DNA of 64,000 bases, taken from the NCBI RefSeq assembly GCF_048537545.1, contig NZ_CP183218.1. One strand, 5' to 3'. Position 1 is the stretch's first letter, and the number at the start of each line of letters is the position of its first letter. Positions 1-8,171 of this stretch are shown here, piece by piece. The position numbers and the translations under genes are program-made. The stretch is from Chania fonticola_B (GTDB taxonomy: Bacteria; Pseudomonadota; Gammaproteobacteria; Enterobacterales; Enterobacteriaceae). The notes under the pieces were generated by a model that was not told the origin of the DNA, did not search any database, and was given only the letters and a program-made list of their open reading frames with translations.

Positions 1-178
1 GGCCGGTACCGTGCTGAACGATGCCGACAATCAGGCGAAGGCGACCTTCGATCTGGCGAAGAACCTGGCCGCGGGCAAACCTGCTGCTGACGGCACCCAA
101 TGGAAGATCGTCGATAAAATTGTACGTATTCCTTACGTGGGTGTAGATAAAGATAACCTGTCTCAGTTTGTGAAATAA
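1..178 (+). CDS. mglB: Galactose/methylgalactoside-binding periplasmic protein MglB, C-terminal end
   Basis: Only the last 58 codons and the stop (TAA at 176-178) lie in the window; the reading frame begins at base 2. The peptide ends in a typical MglB C-terminus with the segments QWKIVDKIVRIPYVGVD and SQFVK. The protein is the periplasmic receptor that delivers D-galactose and methyl-galactosides to the MglA-MglC membrane complex. It is directly followed on the same strand by mglA and mglC, which supports the assignment. The start, signal peptide and promoter lie outside the window. Confidence 0.9.
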   Translation, partial: AGTVLNDADNQAKATFDLAKNLAAGKPAADGTQWKIVDKIVRIPYVGVDKDNLSQFVK

Positions 179-197
179 ACCGAGATAGAGAGAAATG

Positions 198-221
198 CCC
201 CCGCCGGAATTTAGGCGGGGG
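198..221 (+). other. mglB-mglA intercistronic hairpin
   Basis: A perfect 8-bp inverted repeat (CCCCCGCC at 198-205 and GGCGGGGG at 214-221) with an 8-base loop lies 20 bases after the mglB stop. No T-run follows, so it looks like an mRNA-stabilising or partial-attenuation structure rather than a full terminator. Such structures are common after the highly expressed binding-protein gene of an ABC operon and would favour more MglB than MglA and MglC. The role is inferred. Confidence 0.6.
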
Positions 222-305
222 AACTTATTAGAAGAACCCGTTAATTCTCCACTGCTGCAAGCCAGCTTGGGAGAGTGCTGGTTCCAGAATTAGCCAGGAC
301 TATTT

Positions 306-1814
306 ATGGCCGAAAACTCTCGTGAGTGGCTACTGGAAATGACGGATATCAGTAAGTCGTTTCCCGGCGTAAAGGCATTAGACAAAGTGAATTTACGCGT
401 ACGTCCAAACTCCATTCATGCACTAATGGGGGAGAACGGCGCCGGAAAATCCACCTTATTAAAATGCCTGTTTGGCATTTATAAAAAAGACTCCGGCAGT
501 ATTCTGTTTCAGGGGCAGGAAGTCGATTTTAAAAGTTCCAAAGAGGCGTTGGAGCAGGGCGTTTCGATGGTGCACCAGGAACTGAACCTGGTGTTGCAAC
601 GTACCGTGATGGACAACATGTGGCTGGGGCGCTACCCCACCAAAGGGCTGTTTGTCGATCAGGACAAGATGTACAAAGACACCAAGGAAATTTTCGACGA
701 ACTGGATATTGATATCGATCCCCGAGCCAAAGTCGGCACGCTGTCGGTATCCCAGATGCAGATGATCGAAATTGCCAAGGCGTTCTCCTACAACGCTAAA
801 ATTGTGATTATGGATGAGCCAACCTCTTCTCTGACCGAGAAAGAGGTGAATCATCTGTTCACCATTATCCGTAAGCTGAAAGAGCGTGGCTGCGGTATCG
901 TGTATATCTCGCACAAGATGGAAGAGATCTTCCAGCTATGCGATGAAATCACCATTCTGCGCGACGGCCAATGGATCGCCACCCAGCCGCTGGAAGGGCT
1001 GGATATGGACAAGATTATCTCAATGATGGTTGGGCGTTCGCTGAGCCAGCGTTTCCCCGATCGTCAGAATACGCCGGGTGAGGTGATTTTAGAGGTGAAA
1101 GGCCTGACCTCTTTGCGCCAGCCTTCGATCCGCGATATCTCCTTTGATCTGCATCAGGGAGAGATCCTGGGCATTGCCGGGCTGGTGGGCGCCAAGCGCA
1201 CCGACATTGTGGAAACCCTGTTTGGCATCCGCGAAAAGGTGGCCGGCACCATCAAGCTGCACGGTAAAAATATCAACAATAACAGTGCTAACGAAGCCAT
1301 CAACCACGGTTTTGCCCTGGTGACGGAAGAGCGTCGTTCCACCGGTATTTATGCTTACCTGAATATTGGCTTTAACTCGTTGATTGCCAATATTCGCCAA
1401 TACAAAAACAAGATGGGCCTGCTGGATAATAACCGGATGAAAAGCGATACCCAATGGGTGATCGATGCCATGCGGGTGAAAACGCCGGGCCACCATACCA
1501 ATATCGGTTCGCTTTCCGGCGGTAATCAGCAAAAGGTGATCATTGGCCGCTGGCTACTGACACAGCCGGAAATCCTGATGATGGATGAGCCAACGCGCGG
1601 TATCGACGTGGGGGCCAAGTTTGAAATTTACCAGTTAATGACCGAATTGGCGAAGAAGGGCAAGGGGATCATTATAATCTCTTCCGAAATGCCGGAGCTT
1701 TTGGGAATTACCGACAGAATATTGGTGATGAGTAATGGTCAGGTTGCGGGCATTGTGAATACCAAACAGACCTCGCAAAATGAAATATTGCGGCTAGCCT
1801 CCTTGCATCTTTAA
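306..1814 (+). CDS. mglA: Galactose/methylgalactoside import ATP-binding protein MglA
   Basis: The 502-residue protein has two tandem ABC domains and powers the MglBAC importer from the cytoplasmic face of the inner membrane. The first domain has a Walker A motif GENGAGKST at residues 42-50, a signature around LSVSQMQ and a Walker B ending in MDEPTSS. The second domain has a degenerate P-loop region (GLVGAKRTD) but a good LSGGNQQK signature and MDEPTRG, as is usual for the RbsA/MglA/AraG family. Length agrees with E. coli MglA (506). It sits between mglB and mglC, and 11 bases separate it from mglC, so the three are co-transcribed. Confidence 0.97.
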   Translation: MAENSREWLLEMTDISKSFPGVKALDKVNLRVRPNSIHALMGENGAGKSTLLKCLFGIYKKDSGSILFQGQEVDFKSSKEALEQGVSMVHQELNLVLQRTVMDNMWLGRYPTKGLFVDQDKMYKDTKEIFDELDIDIDPRAKVGTLSVSQMQMIEIAKAFSYNAKIVIMDEPTSSLTEKEVNHLFTIIRKLKERGCGIVYISHKMEEIFQLCDEITILRDGQWIATQPLEGLDMDKIISMMVGRSLSQRFPDRQNTPGEVILEVKGLTSLRQPSIRDISFDLHQGEILGIAGLVGAKRTDIVETLFGIREKVAGTIKLHGKNINNNSANEAINHGFALVTEERRSTGIYAYLNIGFNSLIANIRQYKNKMGLLDNNRMKSDTQWVIDAMRVKTPGHHTNIGSLSGGNQQKVIIGRWLLTQPEILMMDEPTRGIDVGAKFEIYQLMTELAKKGKGIIIISSEMPELLGITDRILVMSNGQVAGIVNTKQTSQNEILRLASLHL

Positions 1815-1825
1815 GGATCGTAATT

Positions 1826-2836
1826 ATGAGCGCACTGAATAAAAAAACCTTGTTCACCTATTTTAAAGAAGGTGGCATTTATCTGGTCCTGTTGGTGTTA
1901 CTGGCGATTATTATTATCCAGGACCCCACCTTTTTAAGCCTGATGAACCTGAGTAATATCCTGACCCAATCCTCGGTGCGTATTATCATTGCGCTGGGCG
2001 TAGCCGGGCTGATCGTCACGCAGGGGACAGACCTTTCCGCAGGGCGTCAGGTAGGGTTGGCAGCGGTAATTGCCGCGACCCTGCTGCAATCGATGGATAA
2101 CGTCAACAAAGTGTTCCCGCATATGGAAACCTGGTCGATCCCGCTGGTGATCTTGCTGGTTTGCGCCGTGGGCGCGGTGATTGGCCTGGTCAACGGCTTG
2201 ATTATCGCCTATCTCAACGTGACGCCGTTTATCACCACGTTGGGCACCATGATCATCGTGTATGGGATTAACTCCCTGTATTACGATTACGTGGGGGCTT
2301 CACCGGTGGCCGGTTTCGATCCGAAATTCTCCACCTTTGCCCAAGGGTTCTTGCGATTCGGTGACTTCAAGCTGTCCTATATCACCTTCTACGCCATTAT
2401 TGCGATCGCCTTTGTCTGGGTGCTGTGGAATAAAACCCGCTTTGGCAAGAATATCTTCGCCATCGGTGGTAACCCGGAAGCGGCGAAAGTCTCTGGCGTC
2501 AACGTTCCGCTGAACCTGATCATGATTTATGCGCTGTCCGGGGTGTTCTACGCCTTTGGCGGTTTACTGGAGGCAGGCCGTATCGGTAGCGCCACCAACA
2601 ACCTCGGCTTTATGTATGAACTGGATGCTATCGCGGCCTGTGTGGTCGGCGGGGTGTCGTTCGCCGGTGGGGTAGGTACGGTGCTGGGCGTGGTGACCGG
2701 GGTGATCATCTTTACCGTCATCAACTACGGCCTGACCTATATCGGCGTGAACCCTTACTGGCAGTACATTATCAAGGGGAGCATTATCATCTTTGCGGTA
2801 GCGCTGGACTCCCTGAAGTACGCCAAGAAAAAATAA
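1826..2836 (+). CDS. mglC: Galactose/methylgalactoside permease MglC
   Basis: The 336-residue inner-membrane protein belongs to the RbsC/BPD-transport family and forms the translocation channel of the galactose importer. It is almost entirely hydrophobic. It carries the family's conserved permease segment with NPEAAKVSGVN in a cytoplasmic loop and the glycine-rich segment ELDAIAACVVGGVSFAGG. It ends the mgl operon and is followed by an intrinsic terminator. Confidence 0.97.
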   Translation: MSALNKKTLFTYFKEGGIYLVLLVLLAIIIIQDPTFLSLMNLSNILTQSSVRIIIALGVAGLIVTQGTDLSAGRQVGLAAVIAATLLQSMDNVNKVFPHMETWSIPLVILLVCAVGAVIGLVNGLIIAYLNVTPFITTLGTMIIVYGINSLYYDYVGASPVAGFDPKFSTFAQGFLRFGDFKLSYITFYAIIAIAFVWVLWNKTRFGKNIFAIGGNPEAAKVSGVNVPLNLIMIYALSGVFYAFGGLLEAGRIGSATNNLGFMYELDAIAACVVGGVSFAGGVGTVLGVVTGVIIFTVINYGLTYIGVNPYWQYIIKGSIIIFAVALDSLKYAKKK

Positions 2837-2857
2837 GTCTGTTTTGCGCTTTACGTT

Positions 2858-2889
2858 AACGGCCAGCATCTGCTGGCCGTTTTGCTTTT
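2858..2889 (+). terminator. Terminator of the mgl operon
   Basis: An 11-bp perfect stem (AACGGCCAGCA at 2858-2868 with TGCTGGCCGTT at 2871-2881) is followed by a T-rich stretch (TTGCTTTTG). It begins 21 bases after the mglC stop. Confidence 0.85.
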
Positions 2890-2943
2890 GCTATGTAACA
2901 CGGCAGATATGCCATCTTACTGTTATTCCATTCGTCGCTGTTC

Positions 2944-3113
2944 CCCCTCACCCCAACCCTCTCCCCAAAAAGGAGAGGGGGCAGAACGGAGCTGCGTTCA
3001 GGGACAGGAGTTTATTTGTGGCCATGACGCATTCGGTGTTGTGGTCAGACGCAGGAGTTAATCTGTGGCACGTACGGTCCCCTCTCCCTGTGGGAGAGGG
3101 CTAGGGTGAGGGG
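2944..3113. repeat. MITE-like palindromic element, copy A
   Basis: The 170-bp element is bounded by inverted ends: the left end (2944-2980) begins CCCCTCACCCCAACCCTC and the right end (3079-3113) finishes TAGGGTGAGGGG. Each end carries its own CCCTCTCC/GGAGAGGG hairpin. The element fills the gap between the converging mglC and sanA genes, 24 bases from the sanA stop. Three relatives occur at 11203, 14873 and 20365, also between converging genes. Confidence 0.85.
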
Positions 3114-3137
3114 CAATCGCTGGAGCGTGAGGTGAAC

Positions 3138-3890
3138 TCAGCTCTTTTTCTGCTGCTGGGCCTTAAGCTTCTCCGCCGTCAGCTTGTGCTCCAGCTCTAC
3201 CAACTGCTCCGGCGACACCGCCGGGTAACCCGGTGCATCTTCCGGCACCTTGTGCATCGCAGATATCGGGATTAATGGGCCAAGGAAGCGGGGCTCACGC
3301 TTGAGGATATACAGATCGGTCAGGGCACCCAGGCGAGCAAAGATCTCGCGCACGCGCACCGTCATCATATTTTTTGGCGAAGGTACCGCATAGCATTGCG
3401 CCTGGATACCCATATGCAGGGCGATAAATAGGGCGCGCTCGCAGTGGAATCGCTGGGTGATGATGATGAAGTCGTTGGTATCGAACACCTTGCGCGTACG
3501 GACAATGGAGTCGAGGGTACGGAAACCGGCATAGTCGAGCACGATATCGCTAGGCGCAACGCCAGCGGCCAGCAGGTCGCGGCGCATGGTCATCGGTTCG
3601 TTGTAGCTTTGCTGGGCATTATCGCCGCTCAGTAGCAGGTACTTCACCTTACCGCTGTTATAGGCGTTGATCGCCCCTTGAATACGGTAGCGGTAATATT
3701 GGTTAAGCACTCCGGTACGGTAATATTTGGAGGTGCCAAGCACCACCCCCACCTGACGGTGTGGTAGCGTTTGCATTTCTTCGTAAATATAAGGCGCGGT
3801 TTTCCAGCTTATCCAGCGATCGAGCGCGATAGCCGACAGCATCAGCACCGAAATGATGATGAACAGGCTAATTATCAGGCGTTTCCACAT
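3138..3890 (-). CDS. sanA: SanA-family membrane protein (envelope barrier, DUF218)
   Basis: The 250-residue protein has one N-terminal membrane segment (about residues 5-25) followed by a periplasmic DUF218/YdcF-like domain. Recognisable family segments include VGVVLGTSKYYRTG, LLLSGDNAQQSYNEP and RFHCERALFIALHMG. E. coli SanA (239 residues) affects the outer-envelope barrier and vancomycin exclusion at high temperature; its biochemical activity is not established. The C-terminus is about ten residues longer than in E. coli. Location near mgl and cdd is the enterobacterial arrangement. Confidence 0.93.
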   Translation of the reverse strand: MWKRLIISLFIIISVLMLSAIALDRWISWKTAPYIYEEMQTLPHRQVGVVLGTSKYYRTGVLNQYYRYRIQGAINAYNSGKVKYLLLSGDNAQQSYNEPMTMRRDLLAAGVAPSDIVLDYAGFRTLDSIVRTRKVFDTNDFIIITQRFHCERALFIALHMGIQAQCYAVPSPKNMMTVRVREIFARLGALTDLYILKREPRFLGPLIPISAMHKVPEDAPGYPAVSPEQLVELEHKLTAEKLKAQQQKKS

Positions 3891-4023
3891 GTTGATGCCT
3901 TGCGCGAACGAGGGCTAAAGTAAGACTCAAGGCTACTTTACCTGCCCGGCAGACGCAAGCAATGAGCCGTTTACCGCAGGTGTTACGCTGCATTTTTCAG
4001 CAAAATCTGGTCTTGGCGTGATA

Positions 4024-4048
4024 ACCGGGCCTGACTAACAGGCCCGGT
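4024..4048 (-). terminator. Probable terminator of maeA
   Basis: A perfect 10-bp stem (ACCGGGCCTG at 4024-4033 with CAGGCCCGGT at 4039-4048) lies 7 bases beyond the maeA stop. The following T-tract on the minus strand is weak, so termination may be incomplete. Confidence 0.65.
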
Positions 4049-4055
4049 GAGGAAC

Positions 4056-5753
4056 TTAGAACGAGGTACGCTTGTAGATACGATACTGCGGACGCCAGAA
4101 GTTATGCTCGATGGCTTTAGACAACGCCTCTTCCGACGTCACCACAGCTACACCCTGCAACTGAGCAGCTTTGCCCACTTCCATCGCGATGCATTTGGAT
4201 ACGCCTTGAATATCATCGATATTCGGCAGTAGTGCGCCGTGGCCGTCGGTAGCCAGCGGAGAACAGTCGGCCAGGGCTCGGCTGGCGGCCATCAGCATGG
4301 CATCGGTGACCCGTTTTGCCCCAGCAGCCAATACGCCAAGGCCAATCCCTGGGAAGATATAGGAGTTGTTGCACTGGGCAATCGGGAACAGCTGGTCTTT
4401 ATAGGTTACCGGTGAGAACGGGCTACCAGTGGCGACCAGTGCAGCACCGTCGGTCCAGTTGATGATATCTTCTGGCCGGGCTTCCACGCGGGAGGTTGGG
4501 TTGGACAGAGGCATCACGATCGGACGCGGGCAATGCTTGTGCATCTCACGGATCAGTTCTTCGGTAAACAGCCCCGGCTGGCCAGAGACGCCGATCAGCA
4601 CGGTCGGCTTGGCGTTGCGCACTACTTCCAGCAGGGAGATCGCATCGCTTTCCACCTGCCATTGATCCAGATTGGCACTTTTCTGCACCAGCTTGCTCTG
4701 GAAATCGAGCAGGTTCGGCAGCTTATCCGTCAGCAGGCCAAAACGGTCAACCATAAACACGCGAGAGCGGGCTTCTTCTTCGCTCAGCCCTTCGGATTTC
4801 ATCTGGGCGATGATCTGTTCGGCAATCCCACAGCCTGCGGAACCTGCCCCCAGGAAGGCGACGGTTTGATCGCGCAGTTGGCTGCCAGCGGCACGGCTGG
4901 CGGCGATCAGGCTGCCCAGCGTCACTGCGGCGGTGCCTTGAATATCGTCGTTAAAGCAGCACAGCTCATCACGATAGCGATTAAGCAGCGGCGTGGCGTT
5001 ATTCTGGGCAAAATCTTCAAACTGCAACAGCACGTTCGGCCAACGACGTTTCACCGCCTGGATGAACTCTTCCACAAAGGCGTGATATTCGTCTCCCGAA
5101 ATACGTGGATGACGCCACCCCATATAGAGCGGATCGTTCAGGCGCTGCGGGTTGTTGGTGCCCACGTCCAGCACCACCGGCAAGGTATAGGCCGGGCTGA
5201 TGCCGCCACAGGCGGTGTACAGAGAGAGCTTACCGATTGGAATACCCATGCCCCCGATGCCCTGGTCGCCCAGGCCAAGGATGCGTTCCCCGTCGGTGAC
5301 CACAATCACCTTAACGTTCTGCTTGGTGGCGTTTTGCAGCATATCGTCGATGCGATCGCGGTTCGGGTAGGAGATAAACAGCCCACGTGCGCGGCGATAG
5401 ATGTCAGAGAAATGCTCGCAGGCTTCACCCACGGTTGGCGTATAGATGATGGGCATCATCTCGCTCAGGTGCGAATCCAGCAGGCGATAGAACAGCGTTT
5501 CGTTGGTGTCTTGGATATTGCGCAGGTAGATGTGCTTGTCGTTATCGTTCTTGAAATCCTGATACTGACGGTAAGCGCGTTCCACCTGTTCTTCGATGGT
5601 TTCTATCGCTTCCGGCAGCAGGCCGTGCAGGTTGAAGTTACTGCGTTCTTCTTCGGAAAAGGCGCTGCCTTTGTTCAGCAACGGGAATTCCAACAGAATG
5701 GGGCCAGCGTAGGGGATGTAGAGAGGGCGTTTGCTTTCGTATTCCAGTTCCAT
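4056..5753 (-). CDS. maeA: NAD-dependent malic enzyme MaeA (SfcA)
   Basis: The 565-residue cytoplasmic enzyme oxidatively decarboxylates malate to pyruvate with NAD+. Length is identical to E. coli MaeA. The malic-enzyme N-domain carries SHLSEMMPIIYTPTVGEAC and the signature GLGDQGIGGMGIPIGK. The C-terminal Rossmann domain has the dinucleotide motif GAGSAGCGIAEQ, then the segment VIGVSGQPGLFTE-like and the conserved SNPTSRVEA. It is transcribed alone, with cdd in tandem downstream. Confidence 0.97.
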   Translation of the reverse strand: MELEYESKRPLYIPYAGPILLEFPLLNKGSAFSEEERSNFNLHGLLPEAIETIEEQVERAYRQYQDFKNDNDKHIYLRNIQDTNETLFYRLLDSHLSEMMPIIYTPTVGEACEHFSDIYRRARGLFISYPNRDRIDDMLQNATKQNVKVIVVTDGERILGLGDQGIGGMGIPIGKLSLYTACGGISPAYTLPVVLDVGTNNPQRLNDPLYMGWRHPRISGDEYHAFVEEFIQAVKRRWPNVLLQFEDFAQNNATPLLNRYRDELCCFNDDIQGTAAVTLGSLIAASRAAGSQLRDQTVAFLGAGSAGCGIAEQIIAQMKSEGLSEEEARSRVFMVDRFGLLTDKLPNLLDFQSKLVQKSANLDQWQVESDAISLLEVVRNAKPTVLIGVSGQPGLFTEELIREMHKHCPRPIVMPLSNPTSRVEARPEDIINWTDGAALVATGSPFSPVTYKDQLFPIAQCNNSYIFPGIGLGVLAAGAKRVTDAMLMAASRALADCSPLATDGHGALLPNIDDIQGVSKCIAMEVGKAAQLQGVAVVTSEEALSKAIEHNFWRPQYRIYKRTSF

Positions 5754-5881
5754 CAGTTTCTACTCTTTGCCTAGGGTAAGCTTTATTACTGCCGATCCTA
5801 AGATATCGGCAAAATATGTACAGCATTTGTTAGTAAATAATGAGGAATTGTCGCTTGTTGCTGGTTTTTTAGCCGGATTGC

Positions 5882-5903
5882 GGCGGAGCACGGTGGCTCC
5901 GCC
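5882..5903 (-). terminator. Hairpin downstream of cdd
   Basis: A perfect 8-bp stem (GGCGGAGC at 5882-5889, GCTCCGCC at 5896-5903) lies 8 bases past the cdd stop. On the minus strand a short TAAAAAAC-like run follows only after about ten more bases, so it is a moderate terminator candidate for cdd. Confidence 0.55.
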
Positions 5904-5910
5904 TGAGGGA

Positions 5911-6795
5911 TCAGAAGGTCACGCGTTGGACGTCTTCGCAGCCCAAGGCCGCCAGGGTGGCGCGGGTGGCATCCCACTGGGTCAGGATTGCGCCTTCCGC
6001 TTCGGCCAATACGGCACGGCGTACTTTCTGGCAATCACCACCGGAGACATTCATCAGGATCAGTGCGGCCTGCAATGGCGGCAGGCTAGGGTTGAACGCG
6101 GCGTTTTCTGCATAGCGGCCAGCGTAAACCTTGCCGTCTTCGGCTTCCAGCGCTACGCCGCTATGGGCGGTGCTGTAAGGTGCATGGCTGCGGTTGGCGG
6201 CATCCAGAGCCGCTTTCGCCAGTTCATCATCCAGCGTCAGTTGGAAGCCGTGATCGACCGGATCCATCAGCAACTCGCTGATTTGCAGATCTTTCGGGCC
6301 GAAGGAGTAAGGCAGGTAATCACCCAGAGTGGCGGTTGCCCGTGTAGGCAAATGGATCTCCAACTCGGTGCCGCTGTTAAGCTCATTCATAAACTGGCGG
6401 CAGTGGCCGCAAGGCGAGTAGTTGACGGTGACCGCAACCAGCTTGGCTTCGCCACGCAGCCAGGCATGCGTGACAGCGCACTGTTCCGCGTGCACGGTTT
6501 GTTGCATAGGTGCACCACGGAATTCCATGTTGCCACCAAAATACCAGTTGCCGCTGACGCCACGCGCCACCGCCCCAACGTGGAAATGCGAAATCGGCGT
6601 TAACGAGCAGGCCGCCGCCAATGGCAGCAGAGCAAAGGCCAGAGCATCGTCATCCAACCCGCACTGTTGCTTGATCGCCGCAATCTGCTCGGCCTTGAAC
6701 ATGGCTGCGAAATCAGGCGCATCTAAATAGGGCAGCAGGGCGGATTGCAAGGCCGCAGGCAATTCGCTGTAGGCGGAGTGAAAGCGAGAATGCAT
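5911..6795 (-). CDS. cdd: Cytidine deaminase
   Basis: The 294-residue enzyme hydrolyses cytidine and deoxycytidine to uridine and deoxyuridine in pyrimidine salvage. It matches the long, dimeric E. coli-type Cdd in length. The catalytic zinc site is visible as HAEQCAV (zinc His and the proton-shuttling Glu) and SPCGHCRQF (two zinc cysteines). A second, non-catalytic deaminase-like domain follows, as in E. coli. The upstream region has a CRP-type promoter, described separately. Its neighbours yohK and yohJ are the usual ones. Confidence 0.97.
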   Translation of the reverse strand: MHSRFHSAYSELPAALQSALLPYLDAPDFAAMFKAEQIAAIKQQCGLDDDALAFALLPLAAACSLTPISHFHVGAVARGVSGNWYFGGNMEFRGAPMQQTVHAEQCAVTHAWLRGEAKLVAVTVNYSPCGHCRQFMNELNSGTELEIHLPTRATATLGDYLPYSFGPKDLQISELLMDPVDHGFQLTLDDELAKAALDAANRSHAPYSTAHSGVALEAEDGKVYAGRYAENAAFNPSLPPLQAALILMNVSGGDCQKVRRAVLAEAEGAILTQWDATRATLAALGCEDVQRVTF

Positions 6796-6820
6796 AAGGA
6801 AGTCTCTCTACAAGTTAACG

Positions 6821-6920
6821 GGTTAACATTCTAGGCAACCGGCCCACAACAAAATGTGACTTGTATCTATTTTTTAATGAAACAACTGCAATGAAGCTTA
6901 TAAATGCGAGATGTATCGCA
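6821..6920 (-). promoter_or_regulatory. cdd promoter with two CRP-like sites and a possible CytR site
   Basis: A -10 box TAGAAT reads on the minus strand from 6833 to 6828, placing the likely start near 6821. Two CRP-like sequences lie upstream: 6855-6870 (TGTGA-N6-TCTAT, 7 of 10 consensus bases) and 6905-6920 (TGCGA-N6-TCGCA, 8 of 10). Their centres are 50 bp apart, at about -41.5 and -91.5. Between them are octamers close to the CytR motif: GTTTCATT (minus strand, 6883-6876) and ATTGCA (6892-6887). CRP and CytR control of cdd is established in E. coli; the sites here are read by eye. Confidence 0.75.
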
Positions 6921-6932
6921 GGTTTTAAGCCG

Positions 6933-7628
6933 TTAACCAAACAGCCGCAGCAGTATAGGGAATACGAACGGCGCGGTCAGCGAAGTGATAATCCCGCAGA
7001 TAACCAGAGCCAGCGAACTGAATGCGCCCTGTTGGTAATCCATTTCTACGCAGCGTGCTGTACCCAACGCATGCGAGGCGGTCCCCATCGCCAAACCGCG
7101 CGATGAATTGGTGTTGATCCGTAACAGGCCAAGCAGCGAATGGCCGAAAACCGCCCCCAGAATTCCGACAAAAATCACGCACACCGCGCTGATGGCCGGG
7201 ATGCCGCCAATCGACTCGGCTACCGCCATGGCTATTGGGGTCGTCACCGACTTTGGCAAGATCGAGGCGGCAATTTCAGGTTTGGCCCCCATCAGCAGGG
7301 CAATGGCACCGCCGCTGATCATCGCGGTCATGCTGCCAATAAAGCAGACGGTGATGATGGATTTCCAACGCGCGCGGATCTGATGGATCTGCTCGTATAG
7401 CGGAAAAGCAAGGGCGACCACCGCCGGTTGCAGCAGATCGTTGAGGATTTTGCTGCCTTGAAAATAGCGTTCATAAGGAATGCCGGTCAGCAACAGCAGC
7501 GGGATAATCACCGCCATCGAGACCAATAATGGGTTCAGCAATGGCATGTTGAGCTTTTGCGCCAGCTTGCGTGCCGCGTAAAATACCACCAGGGTCAGCG
7601 GCAAGGACCACCAGATATTTTGCATCAT
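6933..7628 (-). CDS. yohK: LrgB/CidB-family inner-membrane protein YohK
   Basis: The 231-residue protein is highly hydrophobic and matches the LrgB family (family motifs KSVTTPIAMAVAESIGG and TASHALGTARC). It is normally paired with an LrgA-type partner, here yohJ, whose stop overlaps the yohK start by four bases. In Gram-positive bacteria such pairs modulate murein hydrolase activity or export; some plant and bacterial relatives transport glycolate or pyruvate. The function of YohJK is not settled. Confidence 0.93.
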   Translation of the reverse strand: MMQNIWWSLPLTLVVFYAARKLAQKLNMPLLNPLLVSMAVIIPLLLLTGIPYERYFQGSKILNDLLQPAVVALAFPLYEQIHQIRARWKSIITVCFIGSMTAMISGGAIALLMGAKPEIAASILPKSVTTPIAMAVAESIGGIPAISAVCVIFVGILGAVFGHSLLGLLRINTNSSRGLAMGTASHALGTARCVEMDYQQGAFSSLALVICGIITSLTAPFVFPILLRLFG

Positions 7629-8032
7629 TGTTCATCCTCCGCATTTTTTGCTTTACCGAGGATGGGACGCTCGCGATGGAAGTAATGTGAAGTATAGCCA
7701 ACCACCACAAACACCAGCAGCGTACTGATCAGGCAAGACACGATCAGCGGAGCCAGATCGTCAATTATCTGGTCGTAATACTTCATGATGCCGACGCCGA
7801 TTGGCACGAACAGCAGCACCATATAACGGATAAACAGATGGCAGCCAGGCTTGACCCATTTGGCCGGTAAAATTTGTGAGGAGAGCAAGGCAAACAGGAT
7901 CAACATCCCGATAATGCTGCCGGGGATGGCGATCGGCAGCAGCGCCGCAATGGCGTTACCGGCGAACAGGCTGAGGTAGATCAGCACGATCGCCCTGACA
8001 TATTTCCAACACAGGTTAAATAGGTTGCCCAT
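7625..8032 (-). CDS. yohJ: LrgA/CidA-family holin-like protein YohJ
   Basis: The 135-residue protein has about four membrane segments and the family signature around PIAIPGSIIGMLILF. It is the first gene of the yohJ-yohK pair, with a 4-base start/stop overlap indicating translational coupling. A CRP-like site lies about 45-60 bases upstream of its start. LrgA proteins resemble holins, but the role in enterobacteria is not proven. Confidence 0.92.
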   Translation of the reverse strand: MGNLFNLCWKYVRAIVLIYLSLFAGNAIAALLPIAIPGSIIGMLILFALLSSQILPAKWVKPGCHLFIRYMVLLFVPIGVGIMKYYDQIIDDLAPLIVSCLISTLLVFVVVGYTSHYFHRERPILGKAKNAEDEQ

Positions 8033-8076
8033 AGTGCATTCTCGTTGATGTTGACGTATTCATCATACAATTAAAC

Positions 8077-8092
8077 TGTGAGCTACGCCACA
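8077..8092. promoter_or_regulatory. CRP-like site upstream of yohJ
   Basis: TGTGA-GCTACG-CCACA matches 9 of the 10 conserved positions of the CRP consensus TGTGA-N6-TCACA. Its centre is about 52 bp upstream of the yohJ start codon. Function is inferred from the match and position only. Confidence 0.5.
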
Positions 8093-8143
8093 AAACGCAT
8101 CATGAATTCTCGCTATGCCTATCATGCCATTTTGGCAAGATTG

Positions 8144-8169
8144 TGGCCCGCCTTAAGTGTAGCGGGCCA
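8144..8169 (-). terminator. Terminator-like hairpin after the MFS gene
   Basis: A perfect 8-bp stem (TGGCCCGC at 8144-8151 with GCGGGCCA at 8162-8169) starts 2 bases after the stop of the gene at 8172-9395. No long T-run follows on the minus strand. Confidence 0.55.
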
Positions 8170-8171
8170 GG

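Noticed and set aside
4533..5774. A long open frame (413 codons) on the plus strand opposite maeA
   Set aside because: It lies entirely antisense to the clearly conserved malic enzyme gene and has low-complexity, His/Gln-rich content typical of an antisense shadow; no ribosome site.
5731..6603. A 290-codon open frame on the plus strand opposite cdd
   Set aside because: It is antisense to cdd and the cdd-maeA gap, with no recognisable domain; a codon-bias shadow.
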